From an uncultured Bacteroidales bacterium (GTDB lineage Bacteria > Bacteroidota > Bacteroidia > Bacteroidales > Bacteroidaceae), in contig CACZRQ010000144.1 in the NCBI GenBank assembly GCA_902783615.1, forward strand, positions 1 to 23,136: 23,136 nucleotides of DNA, in the 5' to 3' direction. Shown piece after piece: positions 15,830 to 22,886 of the stretch. Position 1 is the stretch's first letter. Each line of letters opens with the position of its first letter. Position numbers and translations under genes: made by a program. The notes below the pieces were generated by a model that saw only the letters and a program-made list of their open reading frames with translations, was not told the origin of the DNA and made no database searches.

Positions 15830-16793
15830 TGTTCTTATCTTTAATTACGTTTTTCCTCTCTTTGTCAAATTTGTCGTACGCCTCCACAATCCTTTCCACC
15901 AGCTTGTGGCGCACAATGTCTTTCTTGTTCATCTCAATCACCGAAATGCCTTTCACTCCTTTCAGGATGTGCAAGGCCTGCACCAACCCCGAAGTCTGCG
16001 AAGCCGGCAGGTCGATTTGCGTGATGTCACCAGTGATGATCATCTTGGTGTTCATGCCCATACGGGTAAGGAACATCTTGATTTGCTGGGTGGTGGTGTT
16101 CTGGGCTTCATCGAGAATCACCACCGCGTCACTCAATGTCCTGCCTCGCATGAAAGCCAAGGGGGCAATCTGTATCACATTGGTCTCCATATATTCCTGC
16201 AACTTAGCCGCTGGAATCATGTCTTGCAGTGCATCATACAGCGGTTGCAGGTAGGGGTCTATCTTCTCTTTCATGTCGCCTGGCAAGAATCCCAACTTCT
16301 CGCCTGCTTCCACTGCCGGACGGCTCAGGATAATCTTTCTGATCTCCTTGTTCTTCAAGGCCCTTACTGCCAATGCGATGGCTGTGTAAGTCTTGCCCGA
16401 GCCCGCAGGACCGATGGCAAAGGTTAGGTCGCTTTCATGGAAAGCATCCACCAGTTTCATCTGGTTCTCACTGCGAGGAATGATGGGTTTGCCCACCACG
16501 CTGAACACGATGACATTGCCCGATTTCTCAGCCTGAGGTGCATTACCCTTGATGATATCAATGATCACTTCTTCCTTCAGTGAATTGAATTCGGCGCAGT
16601 ATTTCTGTAGTTTGATGATGTTTTCTTCAAAAGCGCACAGCTCTTCTTCATCGCCCAGCACCTTGATCACATTGCCTCTGGCAATGATGCGCAGCTTGGG
16701 GTAGAGTGCCTTGATGAGCTGCATGTTGGTGTTGTTCACACCATAGAATATGATCGGATCAACGTCCTCCAGTACAATCAGTTTTTCTATCAT
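15807..16793 (-). CDS. phoH: PhoH-like ATPase
   Basis: 328 residues, typical for PhoH/YbeZ proteins. Residues ~1-95 are a KH-like or N-terminal RNA-associated part (ALYPKLRIIARGNVIKVLGD). The ATPase core follows: Walker A GPAGSGKT at 128-135, then LSRPAVEAGEKLGFLPGD at ~157-174, and Walker B VVILDEAQN with Asp228/Glu229, then TRMGMNTKMIITGDITQIDL. The C-terminus is Lys/Asn-rich and overlaps the purC start by 23 bases. Members of this family are nucleotide-hydrolysing proteins tied to RNA metabolism and ribosome maturation with YbeY, though ybeY is not next to it here. A -7-like box lies 26-33 bases before its ATG, so it is likely the first gene of the phoH-purC-aroE unit. Confidence 0.95.
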   Translation of the reverse strand: MIEKLIVLEDVDPIIFYGVNNTNMQLIKALYPKLRIIARGNVIKVLGDEEELCAFEENIIKLQKYCAEFNSLKEEVIIDIIKGNAPQAEKSGNVIVFSVVGKPIIPRSENQMKLVDAFHESDLTFAIGPAGSGKTYTAIALAVRALKNKEIRKIILSRPAVEAGEKLGFLPGDMKEKIDPYLQPLYDALQDMIPAAKLQEYMETNVIQIAPLAFMRGRTLSDAVVILDEAQNTTTQQIKMFLTRMGMNTKMIITGDITQIDLPASQTSGLVQALHILKGVKGISVIEMNKKDIVRHKLVERIVEAYDKFDKERKNVIKDKNNESINKD

Positions 16794-16819
16794 TCAAACT
16801 ATTTAATGAAATTAGGTGG

Positions 16820-16827
16820 CAAAGTTA
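16820..16827 (-). promoter_or_regulatory. phoH: Candidate -7 promoter element upstream of phoH
   Basis: The minus strand reads TAACTTTG, a match to TAnnTTTG, 26 bases before the phoH ATG. It lies in the 40-bp gap between the M23 gene stop and the phoH start. No TTTG is present 19-21 bases upstream, so the -33 part is poor and the call depends on the -7 box alone. Confidence 0.45.
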
Positions 16828-16833
16828 AGCATT

Positions 16834-17442
16834 TTACTTCACTTTTTTCACCTTTATGCCACTCTTTTTTTTCGTGATACGCAGACAATCTTTTCGTAAA
16901 CGGTGATTTTCGAAGTCAAAAAGCAGGTTAGGGTCGAAATGTTGGTTGTTCACACGCGTCTCAAAGTGCAGATGGTCGCCTGTGGCTCGACCTGTGTGAC
17001 CTTCCAATGACAGGGGTGTGCCAGCCTTCACCTTCTCTCCTTTCTTCACCAGATTCTTCACATTATGGCTATAGAGCGTTTCCAGTCCGTTGGGGTGGCG
17101 CACAATCACGCAATTGCCATAGTCGGCAAACCATTCCGACATCACCACCTCACCGTCGAAGGCGCAGCGTATGGTGTCGTTGGCAAAGGTCTTGATGTCC
17201 CATCCTGAATGCATCCTGCCGTCTCTCATGCCGTAGTGCGAAAGAATCTTGCAGCCTGGCAATGGGAAGCAGAAGCCTTCTTCCATCAGGTCCATCGGAC
17301 AAATCAACAGCTCTTCCTTGTCATTCAACTCGGTCGATGAGGTTATCTTGATGTGGTTCACATCTATGTCATAATAGTCCTGCGCCATGATTCCCACAGG
17401 CAAGGCGATTAGCATCCATAATATGTAAAACCATCTCTTCAT
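16834..17442 (-). CDS. Exported M23 (LytM-type) peptidoglycan endopeptidase
   Basis: 202 residues. Residues 1-~20 are a signal peptide (MKRWFYILWMLIALPVGIMA, then Q). The M23 core spans ~57-180. All zinc and catalytic residues are present: His78 and Asp82 in MHSGWD (HxxxD), His126 in LYSH, and His157/His159 in DHLHFE (HxH), so it should be an active metallo-endopeptidase on peptide cross-links, in the periplasm. The C-terminus is Lys-rich (KKKSGIKVKKVK), which could bind anionic glycan. There is no LysM or coiled-coil region. It follows pgeF by 31 bases, and pgeF-M23 neighbours recur in Bacteroidales. Start chosen because it precedes the signal peptide. Confidence 0.93.
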   Translation of the reverse strand: MKRWFYILWMLIALPVGIMAQDYYDIDVNHIKITSSTELNDKEELLICPMDLMEEGFCFPLPGCKILSHYGMRDGRMHSGWDIKTFANDTIRCAFDGEVVMSEWFADYGNCVIVRHPNGLETLYSHNVKNLVKKGEKVKAGTPLSLEGHTGRATGDHLHFETRVNNQHFDPNLLFDFENHRLRKDCLRITKKKSGIKVKKVK

Positions 17443-17473
17443 CGGTCAAAAGGAAAGCAACATTCACCTTTTA

Positions 17474-18289
17474 TTAATTGATCATGATGCCGGTGAGCAA
17501 ACGACCACATTCTCTGGTGAGCCTGCGCACAGAGAAGAACTCCAGATAGCGGTGGTAAGTACAGATGCCCGACATCTCAATCTGAGACGTTGGCACACCA
17601 AACTCCTGCATGTCAATACGGTTGGCCACCCACAAGTTGATGTGGTACTTATGCGAACGGGGCACCCATTCTGCCACATGCTCTATGGGATAGCTGGATT
17701 CCTTGAACTCTTCATACACTTCATCACCCACTTCAAAGCCAGCCAGCGAGATGCCAGGACCGATCACTACATGCACATCCTCGGGCTTGGTGCCAAACTT
17801 CTGCTCCATCTTCTGCAAAGCCGTCAGGGTGACATGCTTCACGGTGCCTCGCCAACCTGCATGCACCATACAAACGGCATTGTTGCCAGCATCGTAGATG
17901 GCGATGGGCAGGCAATCGGCCGAGGTGACGCACACGCAGATGCCGCGCTCCTTGGTCATCAGGATGTCTTTGCCTTCTAAGCGAGCCTTGCGTTCCTCAT
18001 CGGTGGCTTTCAGAAAAGATCTGCCCAAATGGGCATAATCGATACCGTGAGCCAGGTGTGGAATGGCCAACACCTTGGGCTTCTTCGGTAGCGCGTTGCA
18101 CACAATTTCCAGATTCTGCTTGATCTTTTCCGGGTCGTCCTCTGTGTAGATGCCACAGTTCAACGAACTGAAATTTCCCTCACTGACACCACCAAAGCGG
18201 GTCGTGGTGAAACATGTGACTTGCGGGAAAGCCATCATCGATTTGTACGACAGCAATCGTTTGTCTTCTGAAAATATAGCCATATTCAT
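17474..18289 (-). CDS. pgeF: Laccase-domain (YfiH/PgeF) protein, purine nucleoside phosphorylase-like
   Basis: 271 residues. Members of this family (YfiH, LACC1) have polyphenol oxidase or purine nucleoside phosphorylase/adenosine deaminase activity, and E. coli PgeF edits misincorporated amino acids in muropeptides. Domain markers are CFTTTRFGGVSEGNFSSLN at ~26-44, His81 (LAHG), Cys126 in SADCLP, and His143 in HAGWRG; these three match the metal-binding His71, Cys107 and His124 of E. coli YfiH. The local context of the first His is PHLAHG, not the common QVHG. The C-terminal SVRRLTRECGR is the usual end motif (normally RRxxxxGR). Start at ATG 18287-18289 or two codons downstream (18281-18283); both give the same domain. 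It is first in the unit with the M23 peptidase. Confidence 0.92.
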   Translation of the reverse strand: MNMAIFSEDKRLLSYKSMMAFPQVTCFTTTRFGGVSEGNFSSLNCGIYTEDDPEKIKQNLEIVCNALPKKPKVLAIPHLAHGIDYAHLGRSFLKATDEERKARLEGKDILMTKERGICVCVTSADCLPIAIYDAGNNAVCMVHAGWRGTVKHVTLTALQKMEQKFGTKPEDVHVVIGPGISLAGFEVGDEVYEEFKESSYPIEHVAEWVPRSHKYHINLWVANRIDMQEFGVPTSQIEMSGICTYHRYLEFFSVRRLTRECGRLLTGIMIN

Positions 18290-18380
18290 ATCTTTTTAAG
18301 GTATGTTCATCGTATTGATTAAAAAAAGTCGCGCTAATGTACGGCTTTTATTTGAAGAAAAAAAATATATCGGCCATTTC

Positions 18381-18414
18381 TTTGCTTTTAGATGGATAAA
18401 AATGACTATATTTG
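18381..18414 (+). promoter_or_regulatory. Candidate promoter of the plus-strand exported-protein genes
   Basis: TTTG at 18381-18384 and TATATTTG at 18407-18414, separated by 22 bases. The -7 box is a full match to TAnnTTTG; the spacer is one or two bases longer than the usual 19-21. The inferred start near 18421 leaves a leader of about 70 nt before the DUF3256 gene. The 202-bp gap between the two divergent start codons (18290-18491) holds this promoter, a leader hairpin, A/T-rich runs, and no clear -7 box for pgeF on the other strand (the nearest is TACATTAG at 18343-18336). Confidence 0.55.
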
Positions 18415-18440
18415 CACCGATAAGGTGATTTTTGGCATTG

Positions 18441-18465
18441 TTATAAGCTTCTTGAGGGCTTATAA
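18441..18465 (+). promoter_or_regulatory. 8-bp stem-loop in the leader of the DUF3256 gene
   Basis: TTATAAGC (18441-18448) and GCTTATAA (18458-18465), exact complements around a 9-base loop (TTCTTGAGG). It lies about 20 nt after the inferred transcription start and 26 nt before the start codon, and ends before the AGGAAG ribosome-binding site at 18481-18486. It is A/T-rich and without a following T-run, so it is not an intrinsic terminator. Confidence 0.4.
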
Positions 18466-18491
18466 TCGATTAAACAGATTAGGAAGAGTAG

Positions 18492-19130
18492 ATGAATATG
18501 AAGCGTCTTTTTATTATAATAGGTGTAATATGCCTGGTGAGCCAGCTGCATGCTCAGCAGGTAAGGGAAAGTTTTATCAATATGCCCGACTCGCTCAGTG
18601 CTTTGCTGACCAAGGTGAATCGTGAGGACTTCATCGATTTCTTAGATAGCAACATGAAGGCTGAGGTAAACAACCGCTTGGGTGGTAAGACGGAAATGAC
18701 AAAGTTGACCAATGATTTCATCGAGGTGAAGATGAGTTCGGAAAGTACTTTCCAGATGAAGGTGCTCACCGCATCCGATGGATCTCAGGTCATTTGTACG
18801 GTCTCCACCGTCTGTGGATCTGCTTGCGACAGTCATCTGAATTTCTATACCACCGACTGGCAACCTTTGGCGACAAAGGACTATCTGCCCGAGCTTCCCA
18901 CCTTGGACAGTTTCCTGAAACCCTTGCCGGAAGATGCCTCCTACGCCTTGCGTGATGCTTACCGGCAGGTGGATATGTTGCTGATGAAGGCAGCGCTTTC
19001 GCCTGATGATGGTTCGCTGACTTTCACCTTCACCACCCCCGATTATATGGCGGCCGAGGCAGCCAAGATGGTGGAGACTTACATCATACCACAGGTGGTG
19101 ATGACCTGGCAGAATGGCAAGTTTAAGTAA
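18492..19130 (+). CDS. DUF3256 family exported protein
   Basis: 212 residues. Residues 1-~21 are a signal peptide (MNMKRLFIIIGVICLVSQLH, then AQ). The mature part begins QVRESFINMPDSLSALLTKV, and DFIDFLDSNMKAEVNNRLGG is the other block; both agree with the DUF3256 family of Bacteroidetes. The rest is a beta-rich fold. There is a Cys trio near 101-112 (VICTVSTVCGSACDS) that may form a disulphide. Function unknown. AGGAAG at 18481-18486 is 5 bases before the first ATG and 11 before the second (18498); the first is taken. It is the first of four plus-strand genes for exported proteins; the next starts 12 bases downstream. Confidence 0.86.
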   Translation: MNMKRLFIIIGVICLVSQLHAQQVRESFINMPDSLSALLTKVNREDFIDFLDSNMKAEVNNRLGGKTEMTKLTNDFIEVKMSSESTFQMKVLTASDGSQVICTVSTVCGSACDSHLNFYTTDWQPLATKDYLPELPTLDSFLKPLPEDASYALRDAYRQVDMLLMKAALSPDDGSLTFTFTTPDYMAAEAAKMVETYIIPQVVMTWQNGKFK

Positions 19131-19142
19131 AACCAAGATACT

Positions 19143-20705
19143 ATGAAAAGGATTGTATTATTGTTTGTTGCATTAATCGCCACCTGGTATGTCCAGGCGA
19201 CTGAGATGGTGGATGTGTGCATCTACGGTGGCACATCCTCTGGTGTGATGGCGGCCTATACAGCCCGCAAAGCTGGGAAAAAGGTGATATTGGTGGAGCC
19301 CACCGATCGCATTGGCGGTCTTACTACGGGTGGCTTGGGTGCCACCGACATAGGCAATCCTTATATCATGAAAGGATATACCTACGATTTCTACCGTCGC
19401 ATAGGTCAGTATTATGGTACAAACGACATGAAATTCGCTTTCGAGCCGAAGGTGGCGTTGGGCATCTATCAGCAGTACATCGATGAGGCTAAGGTGAATA
19501 TCCTCTACAACCACCGCCTGTTTAGCGTACAGATGGAAGACAATCGCATCAAGTATATTGTGGTGGAGGATAGCCGTAATCCATCTGAAAAGACAAATGT
19601 GACGATATACGCAAAAGAATATATCGACTGTAGCTATGAGGGCGACCTGATGGCCAACAGTCATGTAACCTATATCACTGGACGTGAGGGTAATGAGCAA
19701 TATGGCGAAACATGGAATGGGGCTTTCTGGTCGTTGCATCATCAGTTCCCCGACTATGTGGATCCATACGTGGTGAAGGGTGATCCCAAAAGCGGACTCC
19801 TGTATGGCATCTTGCCAGGAAAGCCAACCTTGCCGGGCAAGGGCGATAAACATATTCAGGCCTATAACTTCCGCATCACGTTGACAGATGATCCTGACAA
19901 TATGATACCTATCACTGAGCCAGCCAATTATGACCCATCGAAGTATGAGTTGCTGATTCGTATGAAAGAACGCTCGCCTTTCTCTGATCGCGGTTTGGAA
20001 GATCTCTTTATATGGAGTAGGATGCCCAACCACAAGACTGACGTGAACAATCGTGGAGGCTTCTCGACCGATATGATAGGTGAAAACTGGGACTACCCAG
20101 AAGCCAGCTATGAGCGTAGGGCAGAGATTGTTCAGCAGCACTTAGATTATACCAAGGGCTTGCTCTATTTTATCGGCCATGATGAACGCATCCCATTGAA
20201 TGTGAGGACGGAGATGCTGCGTTGGGGATATCCGAAGGATGAGTTCCTCACCAGCGACCACTTCACTCCCCAGCTCTATATCCGTGAAAGTCGCCGTATG
20301 ATTGGACGCTATGTCATGACCCAGGCCGATTGCGAGAGTCGTGTAAAGGTGGAGGACTACATCGGATGGGCTGCCTATACGATGGACTCCCACAATTGCG
20401 GACGCTATGTCATTCAAGGCATGGTGAAGAACGAGGGGAATGTGGAGATAGGCATCAAGGAGCCTTATCGTGTGTCCTACCGTTCCATCACTCCGAAAGA
20501 GGAGGAGTGCTCCAACCTCCTGGTACCCGTTTGCCTCTCAGCTTCCCACATAGCATACGGCTCCATCCGCATGGAGCCCGTCTTCATGGTACTTGGCCAG
20601 AGTGCAGCCTTGGCTGCTTGTCAGGCCATCGATCGGCATGAGGGCATTGTGCAGCGGGTGGATGCAGCTGAGGTCTATCGTCAGATGGAGGCATCGGCAA
20701 AATGA
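19143..20705 (+). CDS. Exported FAD-dependent oxidoreductase
   Basis: 520 residues. Residues 1-~19 are a Sec-type signal peptide (MKRIVLLFVALIATWYVQAT). Directly after it is a Rossmann FAD-binding motif: VDVCIYGGTSSGVMAAYTAR (23-42), with GGTSSG at 29-34 in place of GxGxxG and acidic Glu52 at the end of strand 2 (VILVEP), followed by RIGGLTTGGLG at 56-66. The C-terminal FAD-contact region is near ASHIAYGSIRMEPVFMVLGQ. The fold fits the FAD_oxidored (PF12831) family, whose Bacteroidetes members are often labelled 'xanthan lyase' or FAD-dependent oxidoreductase; the substrate is not known. No twin-arginine motif is seen although flavin usually needs folding before export. It lies 12 bases after the DUF3256 stop and 26 before the esterase. 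Confidence 0.9.
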   Translation: MKRIVLLFVALIATWYVQATEMVDVCIYGGTSSGVMAAYTARKAGKKVILVEPTDRIGGLTTGGLGATDIGNPYIMKGYTYDFYRRIGQYYGTNDMKFAFEPKVALGIYQQYIDEAKVNILYNHRLFSVQMEDNRIKYIVVEDSRNPSEKTNVTIYAKEYIDCSYEGDLMANSHVTYITGREGNEQYGETWNGAFWSLHHQFPDYVDPYVVKGDPKSGLLYGILPGKPTLPGKGDKHIQAYNFRITLTDDPDNMIPITEPANYDPSKYELLIRMKERSPFSDRGLEDLFIWSRMPNHKTDVNNRGGFSTDMIGENWDYPEASYERRAEIVQQHLDYTKGLLYFIGHDERIPLNVRTEMLRWGYPKDEFLTSDHFTPQLYIRESRRMIGRYVMTQADCESRVKVEDYIGWAAYTMDSHNCGRYVIQGMVKNEGNVEIGIKEPYRVSYRSITPKEEECSNLLVPVCLSASHIAYGSIRMEPVFMVLGQSAALAACQAIDRHEGIVQRVDAAEVYRQMEASAK

Positions 20706-20731
20706 ATGATAACATTAAAAATAAATAAGGT

Positions 20732-22438
20732 ATGAAGAAGAATCTTTTACTGGTATTGGCTTTGGCGGTGGCTGGTTTGGTGCAAGCCCAGGCTCCACAG
20801 CAGAGTGGTGAGCTGAAACTCACCGAGATGAAAGGCTTGCAACAGAAAGCCTATGTCTATCGTGCGTTTGGTTATGATGACCTGACATTGGAAACGGGTC
20901 ATCTGAACGGTTTCACTCCTTTCTATTTGGTTTATCCCGATAAGAAACTGGATGAAACCCAATCCATGGACTTGATCAAGGAGTTGGGCATCGACCAGCA
21001 GCTGAAGCAGTTTTCCATTGGCTTCGGTGTGGTGAATCCTGTGGGCGATACGTATAATAACGATCTGGATTACAAGGCTTATCAGACGATGATCGACAGT
21101 TTGCGCACCTTTGCCAACCTGAAAATCATCGGCATCGGCAATGGTGCCACTTTTGTGAATCAGACCATTGCCAACAATGCCAAAGAGGTGGCTGGCATCG
21201 TGAGCATCAATGGTAAGGCTGGCAGGGTGGCCGATGGTGCGACTCCAGTTCCTGCTTTCATCGTGGGCAAGGGTGCTGCCAATGTGGCGAAACCTTATCT
21301 GACCATCAATAAGGCTCAGCTCACTGGCAAGGAGAAACAGATGCAGATTTACACCAATGCCGACGAACCGCTGTTGCGAGTGGTGGTGAGCAGTGCTACC
21401 ACCCAGACGTTGGGCGAGATTTTCCAGGATGCCTGGGATACTTTGCTGAAGAAGAACTACCGTTTCAACAACTATCGCCACACTTGGTATGAAGGTCAGA
21501 AATATGGCGTGAATGGCGCATACGAGCTGGAGCCGTTCCTTAACTTGGATGAGCTGAAGGTGAAGCGAAACATCGTGGTGAATGAAGACAGGTTTGGTCA
21601 GACCAAGACCCTGTGGTATGAGTACATTCCAGAGGGTGTGATGAGTGCTGAAAAGGGGAGTGTGCCTTTGGTATTGCTGTTGCATGGCAACAATAACGAC
21701 CCTCGTACCCAAGCAGATACCTCTGGCTGGATTCAATTGGCTGCTAAGGAGAAGATCTTTGTGGCAGAGTTGGAGTGGCAAGGTAAGCCTGGCTATGCAG
21801 CGATGGGTCACGATGGCATCGAGACTACCGTGGGCTTGATTCTGCAGAAGTATCCCCAGTTGGATGCAAGTCGCATCTATACCGAGGGTTTGTCGGCTGG
21901 TGCCATGACTTCCACCGCCTTGGGCATCAAGAAATCCCATCTCTTCGCTGCCATCGGAGCCATGAGTGGTGGCGTGTTCCCTGGCAATGCAGTCTTGGGC
22001 ATCGGTGGCAATTCGCTGATGGATGAGGCCATCCAGAAACGTGGCTTTGTCGAGACTGCCTATGTTTGTGTGGCTGGTACCGATGATATGGTGGTGCGCT
22101 ATCCCAAGGACAACGACTGGAAGAACAACAGCCTGGTGTATGCTTGGCAGGTGTATGAAACCATGAACGGCATGGATGTGGTGGAGAATTACGATTTTGG
22201 TGCTAATGAGGCGTTTGGCCAGACGGTCAGCAATCCCGAGACCATCAAGACCAACAAGGGTGAGGGCATCACCATGGAGATTGGTTACCTCAACAAGGGG
22301 AATGTGCCCCTGATGAAGTTGGTGGCTGTGATGCACTATGGCCACTGGAACTTCCAACCTGCTGCCGAGCAGATGTGGAATCACTTCAAGCATTTCTCCC
22401 GTGATGTGAAAACCAAGAAGCTGATTTATCAACCGTAA
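20732..22438 (+). CDS. Exported PHB-depolymerase/feruloyl-esterase-like hydrolase with degenerate N-terminal hydrolase-like domain
   Basis: 568 residues. Residues 1-20 are a signal peptide (cut after AQAQ or near it). The C-terminal half (~285-560) is an alpha/beta hydrolase of the LpqC/poly(3-hydroxybutyrate) depolymerase-like esterase type: LVLLLHGNNND at 313-323, the nucleophile elbow TEGLSAGAMTS with Ser388, likely acid Asp451/Asp452 (AGTDDMVV), and His535 or His538 (VMHYGHWNF). The N-terminal half (~25-280) has a second block KIIGIGNGATFVNQTIANNA that looks like a hydrolase elbow with Gly136 where the nucleophile should be, then GIVSINGKAG and TPVPAFIVGKG. It may be an inactive duplicated or accessory domain. 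Substrate unknown: ester-linked polysaccharide or phenolic esters are plausible. Ten bases separate it from the DUF4923 pseudogene. Confidence 0.88.
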   Translation: MKKNLLLVLALAVAGLVQAQAPQQSGELKLTEMKGLQQKAYVYRAFGYDDLTLETGHLNGFTPFYLVYPDKKLDETQSMDLIKELGIDQQLKQFSIGFGVVNPVGDTYNNDLDYKAYQTMIDSLRTFANLKIIGIGNGATFVNQTIANNAKEVAGIVSINGKAGRVADGATPVPAFIVGKGAANVAKPYLTINKAQLTGKEKQMQIYTNADEPLLRVVVSSATTQTLGEIFQDAWDTLLKKNYRFNNYRHTWYEGQKYGVNGAYELEPFLNLDELKVKRNIVVNEDRFGQTKTLWYEYIPEGVMSAEKGSVPLVLLLHGNNNDPRTQADTSGWIQLAAKEKIFVAELEWQGKPGYAAMGHDGIETTVGLILQKYPQLDASRIYTEGLSAGAMTSTALGIKKSHLFAAIGAMSGGVFPGNAVLGIGGNSLMDEAIQKRGFVETAYVCVAGTDDMVVRYPKDNDWKNNSLVYAWQVYETMNGMDVVENYDFGANEAFGQTVSNPETIKTNKGEGITMEIGYLNKGNVPLMKLVAVMHYGHWNFQPAAEQMWNHFKHFSRDVKTKKLIYQP

Positions 22439-22448
22439 GAAAGATACT

Positions 22449-22843
22449 ATGAAGAAATTTAAATTTTTGGCACTGGGCTTGATAAGTGCCGTGATGGTGG
22501 CTTGTGGCACCATGGGAGCTGCAACAAGCTCAAATGATGGAAGTGGCAATACGGGAGGCTTGGGTGGTATCTTGGATATTCTGAGCAACCCCAATGCCGT
22601 AGGTAATGTAATCTCCAGCGTGGTTGGCGCCAACAAGGTGACAGAGGCACAGCTGATTGGCAATTGGAAATATTATGGCGTAATACCAACGGCATCGCCA
22701 TCCTCTTTGATGCAAAGCAGTTGCTGAAAGTGTTGCAGACCGTATCAGCAATCAGTGGCAACCAAACCTTAGAGGTGATTGGTGAAATCAGCAAGGAATA
22801 CGATAATTTCCGCCTCGGCTTCGATGTGACAAAATTACTATAG
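22449..22843 (+). pseudogene. DUF4923 family lipoprotein, broken by internal deletion and frameshift
   Basis: The intact frame starts MKKFKFLALGLISAVMVACG, a signal with a lipobox-like Cys19, and continues through a Gly/Ser/Asn linker to NKVTEAQLIGNWKYYG, the typical start of the DUF4923 domain. It then turns into VIPTASPSSLMQSSC and stops at 22725-22727 (92 residues). From about 22675 a second frame (offset by 2) encodes TNGIAILFDAKQLLKVLQTV then SAISGNQTLEVIGEISKEYD and NFRLGFDVTKLL, ending with TAG at 22841-22843; this matches what the end of a DUF4923 domain looks like. The central beta-strand part of ~100 residues that normally lies between the two is missing. So a deletion with a net frameshift around 22660-22690 joined start and end. 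A functional truncated 92-residue lipoprotein cannot be excluded. Confidence 0.75.
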
Positions 22844-22886
22844 GGGAGGAGGAGAAATAACGTCAGAGAAGCCCCCCAAAAAGACT

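Noticed and set aside
19173..20141. A 322-codon minus-strand frame opposite the FAD oxidoreductase
   Set aside because: The plus-strand gene has a signal peptide and a FAD motif; the opposite frame shows only a mirror of its codon use.
20747..22663. A 638-codon open frame on the minus strand opposite the esterase gene
   Set aside because: The plus-strand protein has a signal peptide, GLSAG elbow, catalytic residues and operon spacing. The antisense translation is rich in His, Ile and Gln with no domain; it is open only because of the codon bias of the real gene.
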